DNA from: Polytrichum commune
Lineage: Eukaryota > Streptophyta > Polytrichopsida > Polytrichales > Polytrichaceae
Assembly: GCA_950295325.1 (NCBI GenBank)
Contig: OX485807.1
Coordinates: 39,524,440-39,588,439, forward strand
DNA length: 64,000 bases
Direction of reading: 5' to 3'
The notes beneath the pieces were generated by a model. It did not search any database, had not been told where the DNA came from, and was given only the letters and a program-made list of their open reading frames with translations. A program made the position numbers and the translations under genes. This document shows positions 39,788-51,700 of the stretch, in pieces; the first letter of the stretch is position 1, and each line of letters starts with the position of its first letter.

Positions 39788-40515
39788 AGTTGATTGTAAA
39801 ATCTCAATCTTCATTTTAAAATCATATAGCTTTTGATGGATTGGCAAATTGACCTTCTGCCACACACTGTATGCATAGAACATACTTGTGCTGTACATAT
39901 GCAAAACTTTGAGAATTGACTAGGTTTCTGTTTCCAATGGCAAAACTCATGAAAACTTATGGATACAATGAAAACACCAATCAATATACCCCATGGTGGC
40001 AATTCATGAAATCTGTGCCAGAATTGAAACCATGTGACACAACTTTAAGTCGTTCAGCCCTAAGCCTTCCCATTAAGCTCTTCTTGAACATTTCATCCAA
40101 AGGAATGTCACATGAGCAACAATGAGGCCAAGTTCACTACCTTAGTTCTTTATGGCTTTTTATCATGCACAAATGTCCAGGCAAGCACAAATACACTAGA
40201 ACTGTGGATATAGAATCTAGTGATGGAATCTAGTGATGAAGTTTGAAAGACATAGACAGAACCAGTATCATTTTTTCTGGCCCAAGTTCAAACCCAGCGT
40301 TTTTGTTACAGAGTAGCTCTTGACCCAAAACCTACTCTGCTCTTGGACAATGCGATAATGTACACATCCTAACCTGTAATTTAAGTGAATAATCTCAAAA
40401 GCGTAAAACTTCGAAGTTCCAAGTTTATGCACTTAATCCCGTGATCACTACAATCTGGACCTTGAAGATGCTGTTGAGTATGTTCAAATCTTGACGGAAA
40501 AGTTGTTTAGGAGAA

Positions 40516-40799
40516 GCATCGCTTGAAGACTCCATGTTACATACCATCATCTCCCGTTCAAACAGAAGGAAAACATGCAGCTGTCTTTTGCTGAATAATC
40601 GGTGTGAAGCAGTTTCTTTCGATGCCACTATCATCATCTTGTCCAGTCTGCACTGCCATATGCTGCGAGGAACACCTTTAGCTGTGTACACTGCAAAATG
40701 ACTACTGGTAGGCAGCAACGCCCACACAGGCCTCGCAAAATGCATTGAACAGGTGATTAATGAACTATGTTTTCATCCCAGCTCCATGAAGTGTTCAGA
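40516..40799 (-). pseudogene. Tandem partial copy of the NUP107 3' end
   Basis: This segment repeats the last part of NUP107 exon 2 (40804-41092) at an offset of 288-301 bp. It retains HRLFSKRQLHVFLLFEREM, matching the gene's own HRLFSQRQLQDFLLFEREM. Upstream of that an indel shifts the frame, so it cannot encode an intact extension. It lies directly after the NUP107 stop and may be transcribed as part of the 3' UTR. Confidence 0.85.
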
Positions 40800-43700
40800 T
40801 CACGCGTCTCTTGCAGACTCCATGCTACATATTGTCATCTCTCGTTCAAACAGAAGGAAATCTTGCAGCTGTCTTTGGCTGAATAGTCGGTGTAATGCGG
40901 TTTCCTTTGAGGCCACTAAATCTATCAGATCATCATCCTCATCTGGGTCTGCACCTCCATATGCTGCAAGGAACACCTTTAGCTGCATACACCGCAAAAT
41001 GAGTTCTGGCAGGCAGCAGCGCCGACACAGGCCTCGCAAAATGTATGTAGCAGGTGATTGATGAATGACGCTCTCATCCCAGCGCCATGTATCCATGGTG
41101 ACGATCTCTAGAGCAAGCCCAGACTGAAAATGAGGCATCTCCCCTTTAGCTGCAAGAGCCAAAATAGAAGCAAGTAGACCCCCATCATGACCTGTTGCTA
41201 ACCCCAGACCATCACCCATTACAGGCAAGCATCGCAAGCGGACATCCACACAGTTTGCATCTCTCCTGTTTGTATCAACCTCCACAGTCAATTGTCTTTG
41301 AACACCTGCATCTCCACCACAATGGTGCAGAGCACTACTCAGTGTGCTGCACACTGTGGGATCAGGAGCCAGATATGCACCTGCAGATGACATCAAAACA
41401 GCAGTCGCCTCAATCTCTAGCCAACCAACTTCTGAATCCAGAGCTGCAGTGTCCATACCAGCAAGCCATAAACCGCTGTCATCCTTCAGCAATAAAGTTG
41501 ATTGCTCAAGTGTGACACGTGCAGCTGAAACAGCCCTCTCCTTCTCTTCTGCAGAGAGATATTCTGGGGGCACTTCTGCATTTGTTTGTGTCAATTTCAG
41601 CCAGCTTCTGTATAGGCCATCACACTCATAGTAGTGTCTCCAATCTTCAAACTCCTGCAGGTTCTCCTGAATTCTCTCAGGCCTTTCCAGGGATGAGAGA
41701 ATGGCTTCTGTCTGCTTCAAGGGTTCTGCCAAGAGGCTCAAAATTCTGTGAGGTCCTGCAGGAACGAGCACTGTACGCCACAAGGATATAAGAGCAAATT
41801 CACGGAATAGTAGATTGCTGTGTTCAAGAGCTCGTGTGAGTAACTCTGCTCGTATTCTCTCCACATCTGGTACATTTACTGGAGGAGTAAAACACAGCCA
41901 TTGCACAGCTTGTGCTTTCTGTGAGCTTTGCAGCTGGCGCAGCTCACCAGTACCTTGTCCCATGGGCTCCTCCTTCACTGGAGTTTGCATGCCTGCCTTA
42001 ATCTCCCGGGACCTGATCAATACCCTGCAGGTCATCCACAATAAGCAATAAGTACCAAGATAATCTGGACCACCATACACCTTACAAACCACATCAATAC
42101 ACTACCCCCTACTAATTTGCTATTGATGGTCTCTAATAACCACCAGAGTTCTCCCTCGTCCACCCCACAGTCCAGTGAAACCATTCATAAAGAAGTAAAA
42201 CACATCTGTAAACTACAAGGCCATGTATGAAAGCCACTGGTCACTTACTTCTCAAGGATGTCTGATACACAACCCTTATATTCATCATTTTCTTGAAAGA
42301 AAGGCAGGAACTCAATAGCAGAGCGAAATATCCTGTACTTAACAGCCACATTGTCATTTTGTCTCAGGTCCATAAAATTTACATAGAGCTCCACACATAA
42401 ATGGGGAGCCAGTTGTGAAGCATAAACCCCTACAAGGTCTTCCTGGTGCTCAGTGAAGAGAAATATTACATATCCATTCAGAATCAGATCTCCTGCAAGC
42501 CTCAACTTTTCCAAAACAACTTCATCTGTAGTATCTGCCAAAATGCGGCGTAGCACAAGCACCAAGTGTGCTCCGAAGCGAACCATCTGTGGGTGCCCAT
42601 GAGGTTTGAGAGTATTTTCCTTGGGAATTGTCCAGTCTTTTAGCAAGTCCAACAGGTGGGAGTAATCGCCCATCATAAGGTCCATCTGTACCATCCGCTG
42701 TTGCTCTTTGCAGCTGCGCTGTACATTATCATGCACCAGATCACCACTATGAAGCTTCTGGAATACCCCCACTAAGTCACGTGGTTGCTGCTCGAGCACT
42801 GCTTGTGGCCAGCTGTGTGGTCCATCTGAAGACTCCATGCTTGAGTCTCCTCCTGTCCCTGTCATTCCTCTGACAATACCACCTCTTGTCCTCCGCTTTG
42901 GAGGCTTTGCAGGGTGCCTCCGCAAAAGTTCCGAATCTACTTGTGTATCGAGAAGAGAACGGGCAATTGCCCAGCATGCTGATTCCCAGTCAAAGCAAAC
43001 AGGAAGCATGCGCCTCAAATTGCCACATTGAGCTGCATACACAGCAGCTTCGTGCTTTCCCTCATCACCTCGGTCGCCAATTTTCTCTGAAGCACAATAG
43101 CAAGCCCATTTCCATAACCGGCGCTGGTGGCCGATCCCGCTTTCCAGCTCCAGTGCTTGTAGCACTCTATCCTGTCCAGCGTTGCAAAAAACTTCCACTG
43201 GAGGAGAAGCTCCCAAAGCCCCACAGCCCCCTAAACTGGCAGCCCTCCATGGCTGTCCTGCAGTTCGACACAGATCCTGAGCCTCTTGCAACCTGCCCGC
43301 CCTCAAGAGCTTCCACAAGTCTTCCAATAAGTCCTCCTCTAATTTCTGATCTTCTGGATGTAAGCGTGCCTGCTCTCGTGTAGTTGCGTCAGGGTCCATG
43401 CTGTGGACAAGGGTGGCCTGCCCAGCACGCTTCCGAATGGCTCTTTGGGTGTGATGCCACACCCCAAGGTTTTGTGAATATGATCCCACATCCCACCCCT
43501 TGTATTTCTTCTGATAATCAAGATCTTTCGAGGCCAATCTTTCTAGCCACTGCACTATGCGCAAACACTGTTGAGCAAAAGAATCCCCTATTATAAACTG
43601 CACGGCTTCCTGCTGAGAGGTGGCTGGATATACTAAGGCATCATCTGTATACATTTCCGCTGTCCCTTTCCCATGCAAATGCCATAACAGAGACCATGTT

Positions 43701-44374
43701 CCTGATTCCGAGTGCAACATTACAGCAGTCTGCCTCATCAACCTTTCCTCTGTTGGACGATGTCCCTCTGCAGCTTCCTCCCTTACCATCTGTGATAGGT
43801 CATGGCATGTCGATTCACTCTGCTCCATAAACTCTGGCCATGACATCTCATCCTGTAATGCCTGGTTCATCATGAATGCAAATCGACCATAGCTCTCTTC
43901 TGCACTGTCCCGGGTTTCTTCTCCAAGCCCAGGCTCAGGCTTAACTTGTCTTAACACCACCGAAGTCCTAGTGGATATCGAAGGCTTAGTTTCCATCATT
44001 TCTTCAGCTGGCTCTTCTTCCTCCTCTTCATGGCCATAAGCCCACGGTGGCTGCTCATCATCACCAAAGCTCATGCGGCCACCACCAACCGAACCAGCTC
44101 CTCGTCTTCCAATGGAAGCCATGGGGCTCTGAAACTCCCCTTCAGACTGCATCCATGGCTGTCTGGTAGCCGAGGGTGGTGACATGGCAGAGAATGGGTC
44201 TCTGAGGGAGTGTGAGGGCGTTGGATACGTTGGAGATGTGTTGAGAGCAGTCCGTTTCTTGCGGTATCGACGAAATTGCTCCCGAGGCCCTACAACAGAT
44301 GACGGGTGTGGAGGCCCGGGCGGAGAATGGGCCCCATCGCCATCGCCCTCTCCCTCCTCCACCTGCCTCCCCAT
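40800..44374 (-). CDS. NUP107: Nucleoporin NUP107, 2 exons
   Basis: A scaffold subunit of the Nup107-160 (Y) complex of the nuclear pore. Exon 1 is 44374-42249 and exon 2 is 42024-40800. The intron is GT-AG and splits a Lys codon, giving 1116 aa (Arabidopsis about 1080). The N-terminal 180 residues are low-complexity and Pro/Ser/Glu-rich. The Nup84/Nup107 helical domain follows, with TWSLLWHLHGKGTAEMYTDD, IVQWLERLASKDLD, LWKLLRAGRLQEAQDLCRTA, QCGNLRRMLPVCFDWESACW and YASQLAPHLCVELYVNFM. The C-terminus is FLLFEREMTICSMESARDA. Two exons is few for this gene, since most plant copies have many introns. That could mean past intron loss, but the remaining intron shows the copy is not a simple retrocopy. 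The 5' and 3' flanks both carry tandem duplications. Confidence 0.94.
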
Positions 44375-44382
44375 TGTCTGTC

Positions 44383-45083
44383 ACCCTTCCAATGCGCCAC
44401 TCTCCACCTCCGCAACAACAAAGATCGAGCAAATTCGTAACTCGGAGAAACCCTAAACCTTCATCCCTCTTCAATCCCAAGCCTTGCACTGCACAATGCA
44501 ACAAACAAACCATGGTCACCGCCGCCACCACCACCACCACTATTACTGCGAAATGGTAAGCAAGGGAAATTAAAGGAAGGCTGGAATGCAAAGAAAAGTG
44601 AAAACCTGTACCCTGATCCTTCTTTCCTTCCAAAGCCTCGCAATGCAAATTTACCGCTAATATTTACCACTGCAATTAGCACAATAAATTCTACCCTTCC
44701 AATGCACCACTCCCCAAGAACAAAGATCGAGCTGATTCGTAGCTCAGAGAAACCCTAAACCCTCATTCTTCTTCAATCTTAAGCCTTGCACTGCACAATG
44801 TAAGAAACTAACTACCGTCACCACCACCAATGCTACTACTAATGCGAATTCATAAGTCAGGGGAATCGGAAGAAATGCTGGAATGCGGAGATAAGTGTAA
44901 AACTTGTACCTTAATGTCTTTTCCCTCCCAAGCCTGGCAATGCAAAAATGTACCGCCAAAATTTCACCACTGCCCCGAGCACAACAATTGCAACATCGCA
45001 GATTCCATTGGCAACTTGGTGAGAAATTCAGACAAGAGTGAAGAGTGAGCAACAGTCTAAGTGAAACCCTAAACCCTAAAATG
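44383..45083. repeat. Tandem repeat of about 310 bp in the NUP107 5' flank
   Basis: Copy A (44383-44692) and copy B (44693 to about 45000) both start ACCCTTCCAATGC and share AACAAAGATCGAGC, GAGAAACCCTAAACC and CCTTGCACTGCACAATG. A more degraded third unit ends GTGAAACCCTAAACCC near 45078. Copy A begins 9 bp upstream of the NUP107 ATG, so the repeat is the promoter/5' UTR. Confidence 0.85.
44448..45078 (+). promoter_or_regulatory. Telobox cluster upstream of NUP107
   Basis: AAACCCTA at 44448-44455, 44750-44757, 45064-45071 and 45071-45078, one or two per tandem unit and spaced about 302-314 bp apart. Confidence 0.55.
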
Positions 45084-45135
45084 GTCGTCCTCCGAATCGC
45101 GATGCAAGAAACAACAGAGCGACCCAAGATGAGGA

Positions 45136-45174
45136 CCCCCCCCCCCCCCCACACACACACACACACACACACAC
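45136..45174. repeat. Microsatellite (C)15(AC)12
   Basis: A run of C (45136-45150) followed by AC repeats (45151-45174), just beyond the NUP107 5' tandem array. Confidence 0.9.
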
Positions 45175-45403
45175 AGCGCGAGGGAGAGAGGCTCAAATCT
45201 TGCTCCTCTGTAGATTTCACGTAGAGAAAGGGAAAGAGAGGGAAACAAGCATTCCCACTGCTGCAGCTCTACTTACACATGATGTTGATGAATAAGCAAA
45301 TCTAAACCTAATTTAAATCTTTTTTAAGTTAATTAAGAAAGCTAGGAACCAATTTGAGGCAAAATCAAACCTTGGGATTAGGGGAGGATTGCACTAGACA
45401 TTT

Positions 45404-45640
45404 AAGGTATGTGGGTGTTATTCGGTTTGTTTTCATGTTCTCCAACTTCTTTACATTAGATTTAAACAACGTAATTTATGGTGCATTAGCAAATCTACAA
45501 TGCAATACCTCCCATGATTTCGTTATGGTTGTTAGATGTGCATGTTTGTTAATTTCTTAATTAAATATAAAGGTCCTCTCAATTGTGTTTATTATTAATT
45601 ATTGAAGTTATTTGATGCTACTTTGTTGGATTCCAGTGAA
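45404..45640. mobile_element. Partial copy of the 39431-type MITE
   Basis: Starts AAGGTATGTGGGTGTTATTCGG-like (45404-45425) and shares GCATTAGCAAATCTACAA and TCAATTGTGTT with 39431-39650. No right inverted end was found, so it is probably truncated. Confidence 0.6.
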
Positions 45641-45925
45641 TGTCAATTGCATTATTATGATTTTAGACACTCTTTGAATGTCGTTACTTTCTTTTTGTGG
45701 ACACCCAACAAAATTAATTTCCCAAAAATTTAGGTAGCTTTAAAATTTATTATTTTATGCCCAAGCCGCTAGAGAGCTATGGTACATGGGTCTTAAATAT
45801 AACGATGTCCATCTTCTTCAACTTAACACATTTGAAAATGGGCATGGATAAGATTGTTTTTGTTTATGTTTAAAAAAATAGTTAATCATTCCACAAACTG
45901 ACAAGTTAGAGGCCAGAGCTAACTA

Positions 45926-47392
45926 CACTAAATATGCTATTCATTGTCACTTACTAGTTGGAGTTACACTATATATATATATATATATACCAGTAATGTG
46001 TTTTTATACCAATTGAAGATGTCAGTGTTCTATAATGGTCAAAAAAACCAATTTGACCTTTGTTGAAAAAACAAGATATACAAAAATGATTATAACATTG
46101 CATAATTTCAAATAATAAATGACACTAAATATGATATTGATTGTAAATTTGTTTTATTGTGTTACAACCACCGTAGTTTTTTTTTTTAAATTGTTGGTCT
46201 ATAAATGTTGTGCTCATCAAAACATCTACATGAATTAGTTGACATGATGGAAATAGCTTGGCACAATATTAACAAGAAAACGGTAGAACCGTGAGGCTCT
46301 GTCCTTTGCTATGAAAGACTACAATTGTAGCTGATTACTTTGCTCATGCCAATGCATGGCTATTCACTATACCAAACCCTTTTTGGATTTTGTGCACCTT
46401 CTTCTCAAATACGGGTCAAGGATTGAAGCTACTCATGTATCACTTGAAATTTTTAAAATAAATAATCAAGAACTATCAAAATAACTACAGTTAACTAGAT
46501 TTCTTTCAATGCATTTTAGGGAGCACTTATATATATAAACTATAGTTAACATCCACATTACATAAAGTGGACCAAAAATAACAAGAACAAGTAACGTCCA
46601 AGTGTGAACACAAAGTGGTTAGGAAATTTGCTCTTGAAACAAAGAAAGTTGATGCATAGTCTCTGTCCTACAGACAGAGCCAACAAACCTCTCCCCGGTA
46701 GTTGAGAAAAAATATAGATCGTAAACTATAGAACTTTTTTGCTACACCAACTAACAAACATTAGTCGGACATGAAAGCAAAGTATGTCCACTCGACCACA
46801 CATCCTATCTCCATCAACACAGCCTAATAAAGCATTTCTTTTGTGGGGAATCTCAAGTGCGCCTCCAATGAGGTTGATACCAAAGTTGTGTGTGGACATC
46901 ATTGCATCTTGGTTGATAGCAACCATTCCATGTAAAGTTCATAACTAACATAACGCCAACAATTATAAACATTCTTAGCCTTTTATTTGTATATATTGAT
47001 ATTCCATAATCAAAATTTGAAACTTAAATAAAACTTTCGTTGGAGCCATTTTGAGTTGATGTATTGCAAGAGATCGACTTTCATTTTGAACTACACTAAA
47101 TATGATATTTAGTGTGTGATACACTAAATACGAATGCATACACTTTGAAAGTAAGTAACACTAAATGTAAACCCAAACACTAAATATCAGCTATGGTAAT
47201 ATGTGGAAGATATATGTTTGAATTTAGTGTTGGTAAGGATCTGAAAAAGAAAAGAATGATAAAAGGAGAAATCCAACATATCTTCTAGCATATCTTTTAA
47301 CACTAATTATCTAGGGATTGAAAATTAATGTTGAGCAAGGTAAGGTAGTAACAACATTAAATATATTCAAACACTAAATATTATATTTAGTG
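45926..47392. mobile_element. MITE-like element, CACTA...TAGTG ends (copy 3, compound)
   Basis: The left end CACTAAATATGCTATTC and the right end AAATATTATATTTAGTG are inverted, with TA on both sides. Internal copies of the end sequence (around 47096-47120, head to head) suggest a nested or composite element. I see no transposase. Confidence 0.6.
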
Positions 47393-48704
47393 TAGTGGGG
47401 TCTATGCAACGTGCAATGATCTTAAAACTCTCACCAAATCACACATATGTGAGTATCATCATATGGACAAAATGATTACATATGATATAGAAAAGCATTT
47501 GTCAACCTTATGATAGAAATCGGGTACCAATCTATTGTAATGCTTGAACTAAATTGTACATGTTTTGACATATCATGGCACCATATGTACCCACACAACA
47601 CTAGTTGAAAGCATTGTCAAACACTCTATACCATTTGGATCTATATACCATGCAAGAACCTTCACACCTAGACTAAATCGTCATAATTTTCAATACGATG
47701 CAGAATGGTACCATGTTGACCCAAATAACGATTCGGGTATACAAAGATCCCCCTTACCTTGAGATACCCACCAGATATCAATAGTTGATTGGTAATGCAA
47801 TTTTGATACCAGTTGGCTAGGTTCTTTGATGCCATCATCGATGTTGATTATCAATGCCATGCATTCACCTATATCTTATCGGGAGTCGTGTTAATGAAGA
47901 AAATTCCAAAAAAGAAAGAGCCAAAACGAGTGCCAAAAATATAAGTGTTTACACCCTCACTCTTGGACCAAGTGACCCACAAGGCCAACAACATTGTGGC
48001 CGCCTTTATATAACCACTAAAATCACCGACTTCTATTATGTCTTGCAACATGGGTCTTGCCACATGTCACCGAAAGCCGCTAGACTTAGTTGCCGCTAAC
48101 AAACCACCTTGGGTGCCGGCTTCCTTATCCCGAGATTCTAAAATCTACCATATGTACCATCATAAGAATGTGGAGATCCCCGAACAATCACTTCCCGACC
48201 AATCGTTTTTTTTTTTTTTTTTTTTTTTTTTGCCGAGTAAATATGACATGGCCATTTCGGCTAATGTAGCGAAGAACACACTAAGCTTAGGTGTCAACTA
48301 TCAAGTATCAACTTAATTTCATTTAGCATGTGAAGCATATCATGTGACCTTGTTATGTCACTTTCCAAGTGCAGCGACAGCAAGACCCCATTCCCACTTC
48401 AATTATATTCTAGGGTTTCTTCGCTACCCGGCCTTGTTCGACGTTTCCCTCGCTCGCTTACTTCGGGGTTTCGTTTGCGTGGCCACCTCGCAGGAATCAC
48501 TGGAGGTCACACGCTCGTAAATGCAAGAGTAAGAGTGACGACACCTACGTAAGACATGACGGCAAGCGGGCTGCTGGCATTTTTTCAGTGGCTCTCTGGC
48601 ATCGAGGGTGAGATAAATGGTTAAGCAAGGGTTATCCGACGATTTTTCTCACTTAGTGCTGGCTGGAATTCTTGAATCCAGAAGCAGATAATGTACGTGA
48701 GCAA
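47393..48704. other. 5' flank of the Gln-rich gene
   Basis: No gene seen. It has a T25 tract at about 48207-48231 and an inverted telobox TAGGGTTT (48411-48418) about 290 bp upstream of the start codon. Confidence 0.45.
48411..48418 (-). promoter_or_regulatory. Telobox upstream of the Gln-rich gene
   Basis: AAACCCTA on the minus strand, about 290 bp before the predicted ATG. Confidence 0.4.
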
Positions 48705-51700
48705 ATGAGCAGCATGGCCGAGGAAAATGCGACTGTGGACGTGAAACCTGAGGTTTTCTTTTTATCATCCTACCTTCTGGTGTTTTGGTGGAATTTGAGA
48801 TGTCGTCTCTGGAAAACTGCGAAGACTGAATTTGAAGTCACCACCCCTGCCCTGCCCTATCAATATGTATCCAAAAGAAAAAGAAAAAGAAATGGAAGGA
48901 AAAGGAACTGTGGCAAAACATGCAAGCCAGTGTGTGTTGAGGTGTTCGATGGCAAGGATTGTTTTTTTTGTTGGCAGTCATAAAACCTCGGAGGTTTTTG
49001 TATGGTTGTCCCTTATTTTAGCTGAAAGGCTATACTGTAACCGTGAATGTGCTCCTGTGGTTATCTTCGGAACTCGCAGAGTGGAGTGTTGAAAGGTTTT
49101 GAAACCAAGGAGCTCAGGTGTTAGAAATCTTACATCAATGTGAACTCTCTTACTGAAGTTTTGGTACATGGCAGACTTTGGCTCCGTGTTTCACTATACC
49201 TCATGGTGGATTGCCTTTGTGCCAGTCACCAAGTCAGGATTATTTTCTGTTTGTAGATTGCAATCTCACAAGGGCTATCTACAACTCCGAAGACTGAACT
49301 TCCCTTCCCTGCCGTATCAAAATGCAATTTAATGTTGCAAAACATGCAAATCAGTGCATTCTAAGGTGTTCAATGGCAGGGATTGTTTTTTACTTTTCTA
49401 ATAGTCGTAAAGCCTCGGAGGATTTTAGCTGAGTGGATTTATTGCAGGCGTGAACGTCTGAATGTGCTCCTGCACTTATATTCGGAACTTGAAGATTAGA
49501 ATTTTGAAAGAATTGGAGACTAAGGAGCTCAAGTGTTAGAAATATTTCTTATTCACATCAATGTGAAGTCCCTTACAAGAGTTTTTAAGTACATGACAGG
49601 CTTTGGCTCCATGTTTAAGTACACCTCATGGAGTCATGGTGGAATGTCTTTGCGCCAGTCACCAAGTCATTTTTAATTTGTGTTTGTAGATTGCAACTTC
49701 ACAAGGGCTATCTACTACGTCCTCTACTCCTCAACAAGGTCAAGATCAAAAACCCCAGCTACAAACGCAACAACAGCAGCAACAACAACATCAACAACAC
49801 CAACAACAGCAGCAACAGCAGATTCAACAAAATCACCAACCGCAAGGACAACAACATGCGTCCAACAAGCCAGCTTCCCACCCTTCAAATCCAAGTTCCG
49901 CCCCTGGTTCCAACAATGAAGCCCGGAAAATCTCATGTGAAGATATTCAGCTGGTTTGATTCAATACTCTCTAGAATAATCGAGAGCTGGAATGTTATGT
50001 TGAGGTTTCTAGCTTGTCTTGATATGAGTAGTCTGTACGTGACAATCTGAATGACGTAGCTGAGTCTAACTGTAGGAGGTTCCTCTTGATACAGCAGTAT
50101 GTTTAATTGCATGTGATTCATTTGGGTATACGTCACCTTAAGACCTTTGTTTAGCTCTTTGGCTGCATCCTGGTACTGTGCTGTTTTAATAGCATCAACT
50201 GGTGTCATGGTGAATGGTGGGTACAGGTCCAGAACTTGATAGAGAGGTGCCTCCAACTCTACATGAATCAAAGTGAGGTCATCACCACTTTGCAATACCA
50301 AGCCAAGATTGAGCCTGGCTTTACTAGCCTTGGTAAGCTCACTGCTTCAATGGTCTTTCTCATATGATCACATCTTCATCACATGTTGTAGTTGATCGAT
50401 TTTCTCTTCCCCATTGCTTGTAGATACTTGTTTTATCACTTTTGACTCAAGCGAGGAAACAATGGAATTTTTCATCGAGTCTTGTTGCATTGGTTTGGGA
50501 TGCTCTGTGGGCATATTGCAGTGTGGCAAAAGCTAGAGGAGCAAAATCCAGAGTTCTTCAAAGCTTATTACACAAGACTTAAGTTAAAGAAGCAAATTGT
50601 CCTTTTCAACCACTTGCTAGAGCAGCAGGTTCAACTAATGCGCAAGATGCGCTTGTTACAAACGGCAGCTCCTCAAATGCAGAATGGCATGCATCCTGCT
50701 CCAAGTATGGTTCTTTCATGAGCTATGAGCTTGACGCAATTTCTAAATCTTCTCAAAATCACTGCATGGGCTCGATGCCAATTTTCTTGGGGGACAACAG
50801 TGTGGTGCACTCATGATCTTTTATGTTTTTCCTGATAGAAGTCTTCAGTCTGTGTGTGACCCTGTAATCAGAAGGTAATAATGTGCTGTGTTGCATCTGG
50901 ACTGCAGTGCACCATACTCCATTGGGATACCCAATGCAGGCATCTGGGGGTCCTGTGACACCTGCTCATCAACATATGGCGCCCATGGGTGTCATGCCTC
51001 CCCCAACCTCCCCACTCATGAATGGCAGTCCTGCTATGCCTGACAGCTACCACTCTCATGAGAATGATTGCTCCAAGTAAGAGATTAGTTGTATTCCATA
51101 ACTCTCTTTCTTGAACTGTTCTGTCAATGTAAAGTTCTCTCATGTAGTCCGGAGTGTTAGACATGATTCATTTTAAAGATCGGCTGGTTGCTATTCTAGT
51201 AAGCTACTCACTCATATCCAACTATGGTTGGATAGTTTCTACAAATTTGATTGTTTTGTGGGGTTTGTTGCATCAATGGGCTCCAAGTAAGAGATTAGTT
51301 GTATATTTTATTGGTGAAACTCAAGCCTCTTTTATTGAAGTGTTGTTTCAGTGTAAAGTCATTTTCTTGCAATGCAGAACGTTTTAAGTCACTAATCCTT
51401 CACAAATGTGCTTGTCTCTGGGTATTGTTGCATCAGTGGCTTGGTGGACATGTCCCTGACCTTACCTTCATCAAACTCCTCTGGGAGCGACATCTCACTA
51501 GGGTCCATGGGTTCCACCCCAGGGGGTATGGCTGGTAATTCGTTTCCATTTGGGAACATGGGCCCAACAGACATGTCTGGAATGGGCATGGTGTTGCCAA
51601 CATCCATTGGCCTTGACACTACATTTGCATCTAATGATGGACATAACCAAAATGGAATTGGAGGTATGGCTATGAGTTCACATGATGCAGATGTGAACAG

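Larger units (their letters stand above)
32505..40515. other. Gene-poor 8-kb intergenic region
   Basis: AT-rich; no ORF resembles a known protein. The left 400 bp is the BRAT1-like promoter. It contains an (AAAC)n tract at about 33487-33513, a local tandem duplication at 36617-37190, and MITE-like elements at 37478 and 39431. The rest shows nothing I can name. Confidence 0.5.

Noticed and set aside
40425-40745. Independent small gene downstream of NUP107
   Set aside because: It is the tandem copy of the NUP107 3' end with a shifted frame.
42886-43383. 165-aa plus-strand ORF inside NUP107
   Set aside because: It is antisense to a strongly conserved NUP107 exon and has no family resemblance.
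45064-45078. AAACCCTAAACCCTA as an interstitial telomere
   Set aside because: Only two units; a promoter telobox explains it better, given similar single motifs at other genes.
44142-45220. Minus-strand ORFs of 168 and 158 aa upstream of NUP107
   Set aside because: They lie in the tandemly duplicated 5' flank, change composition with each repeat and share no motif with known proteins.
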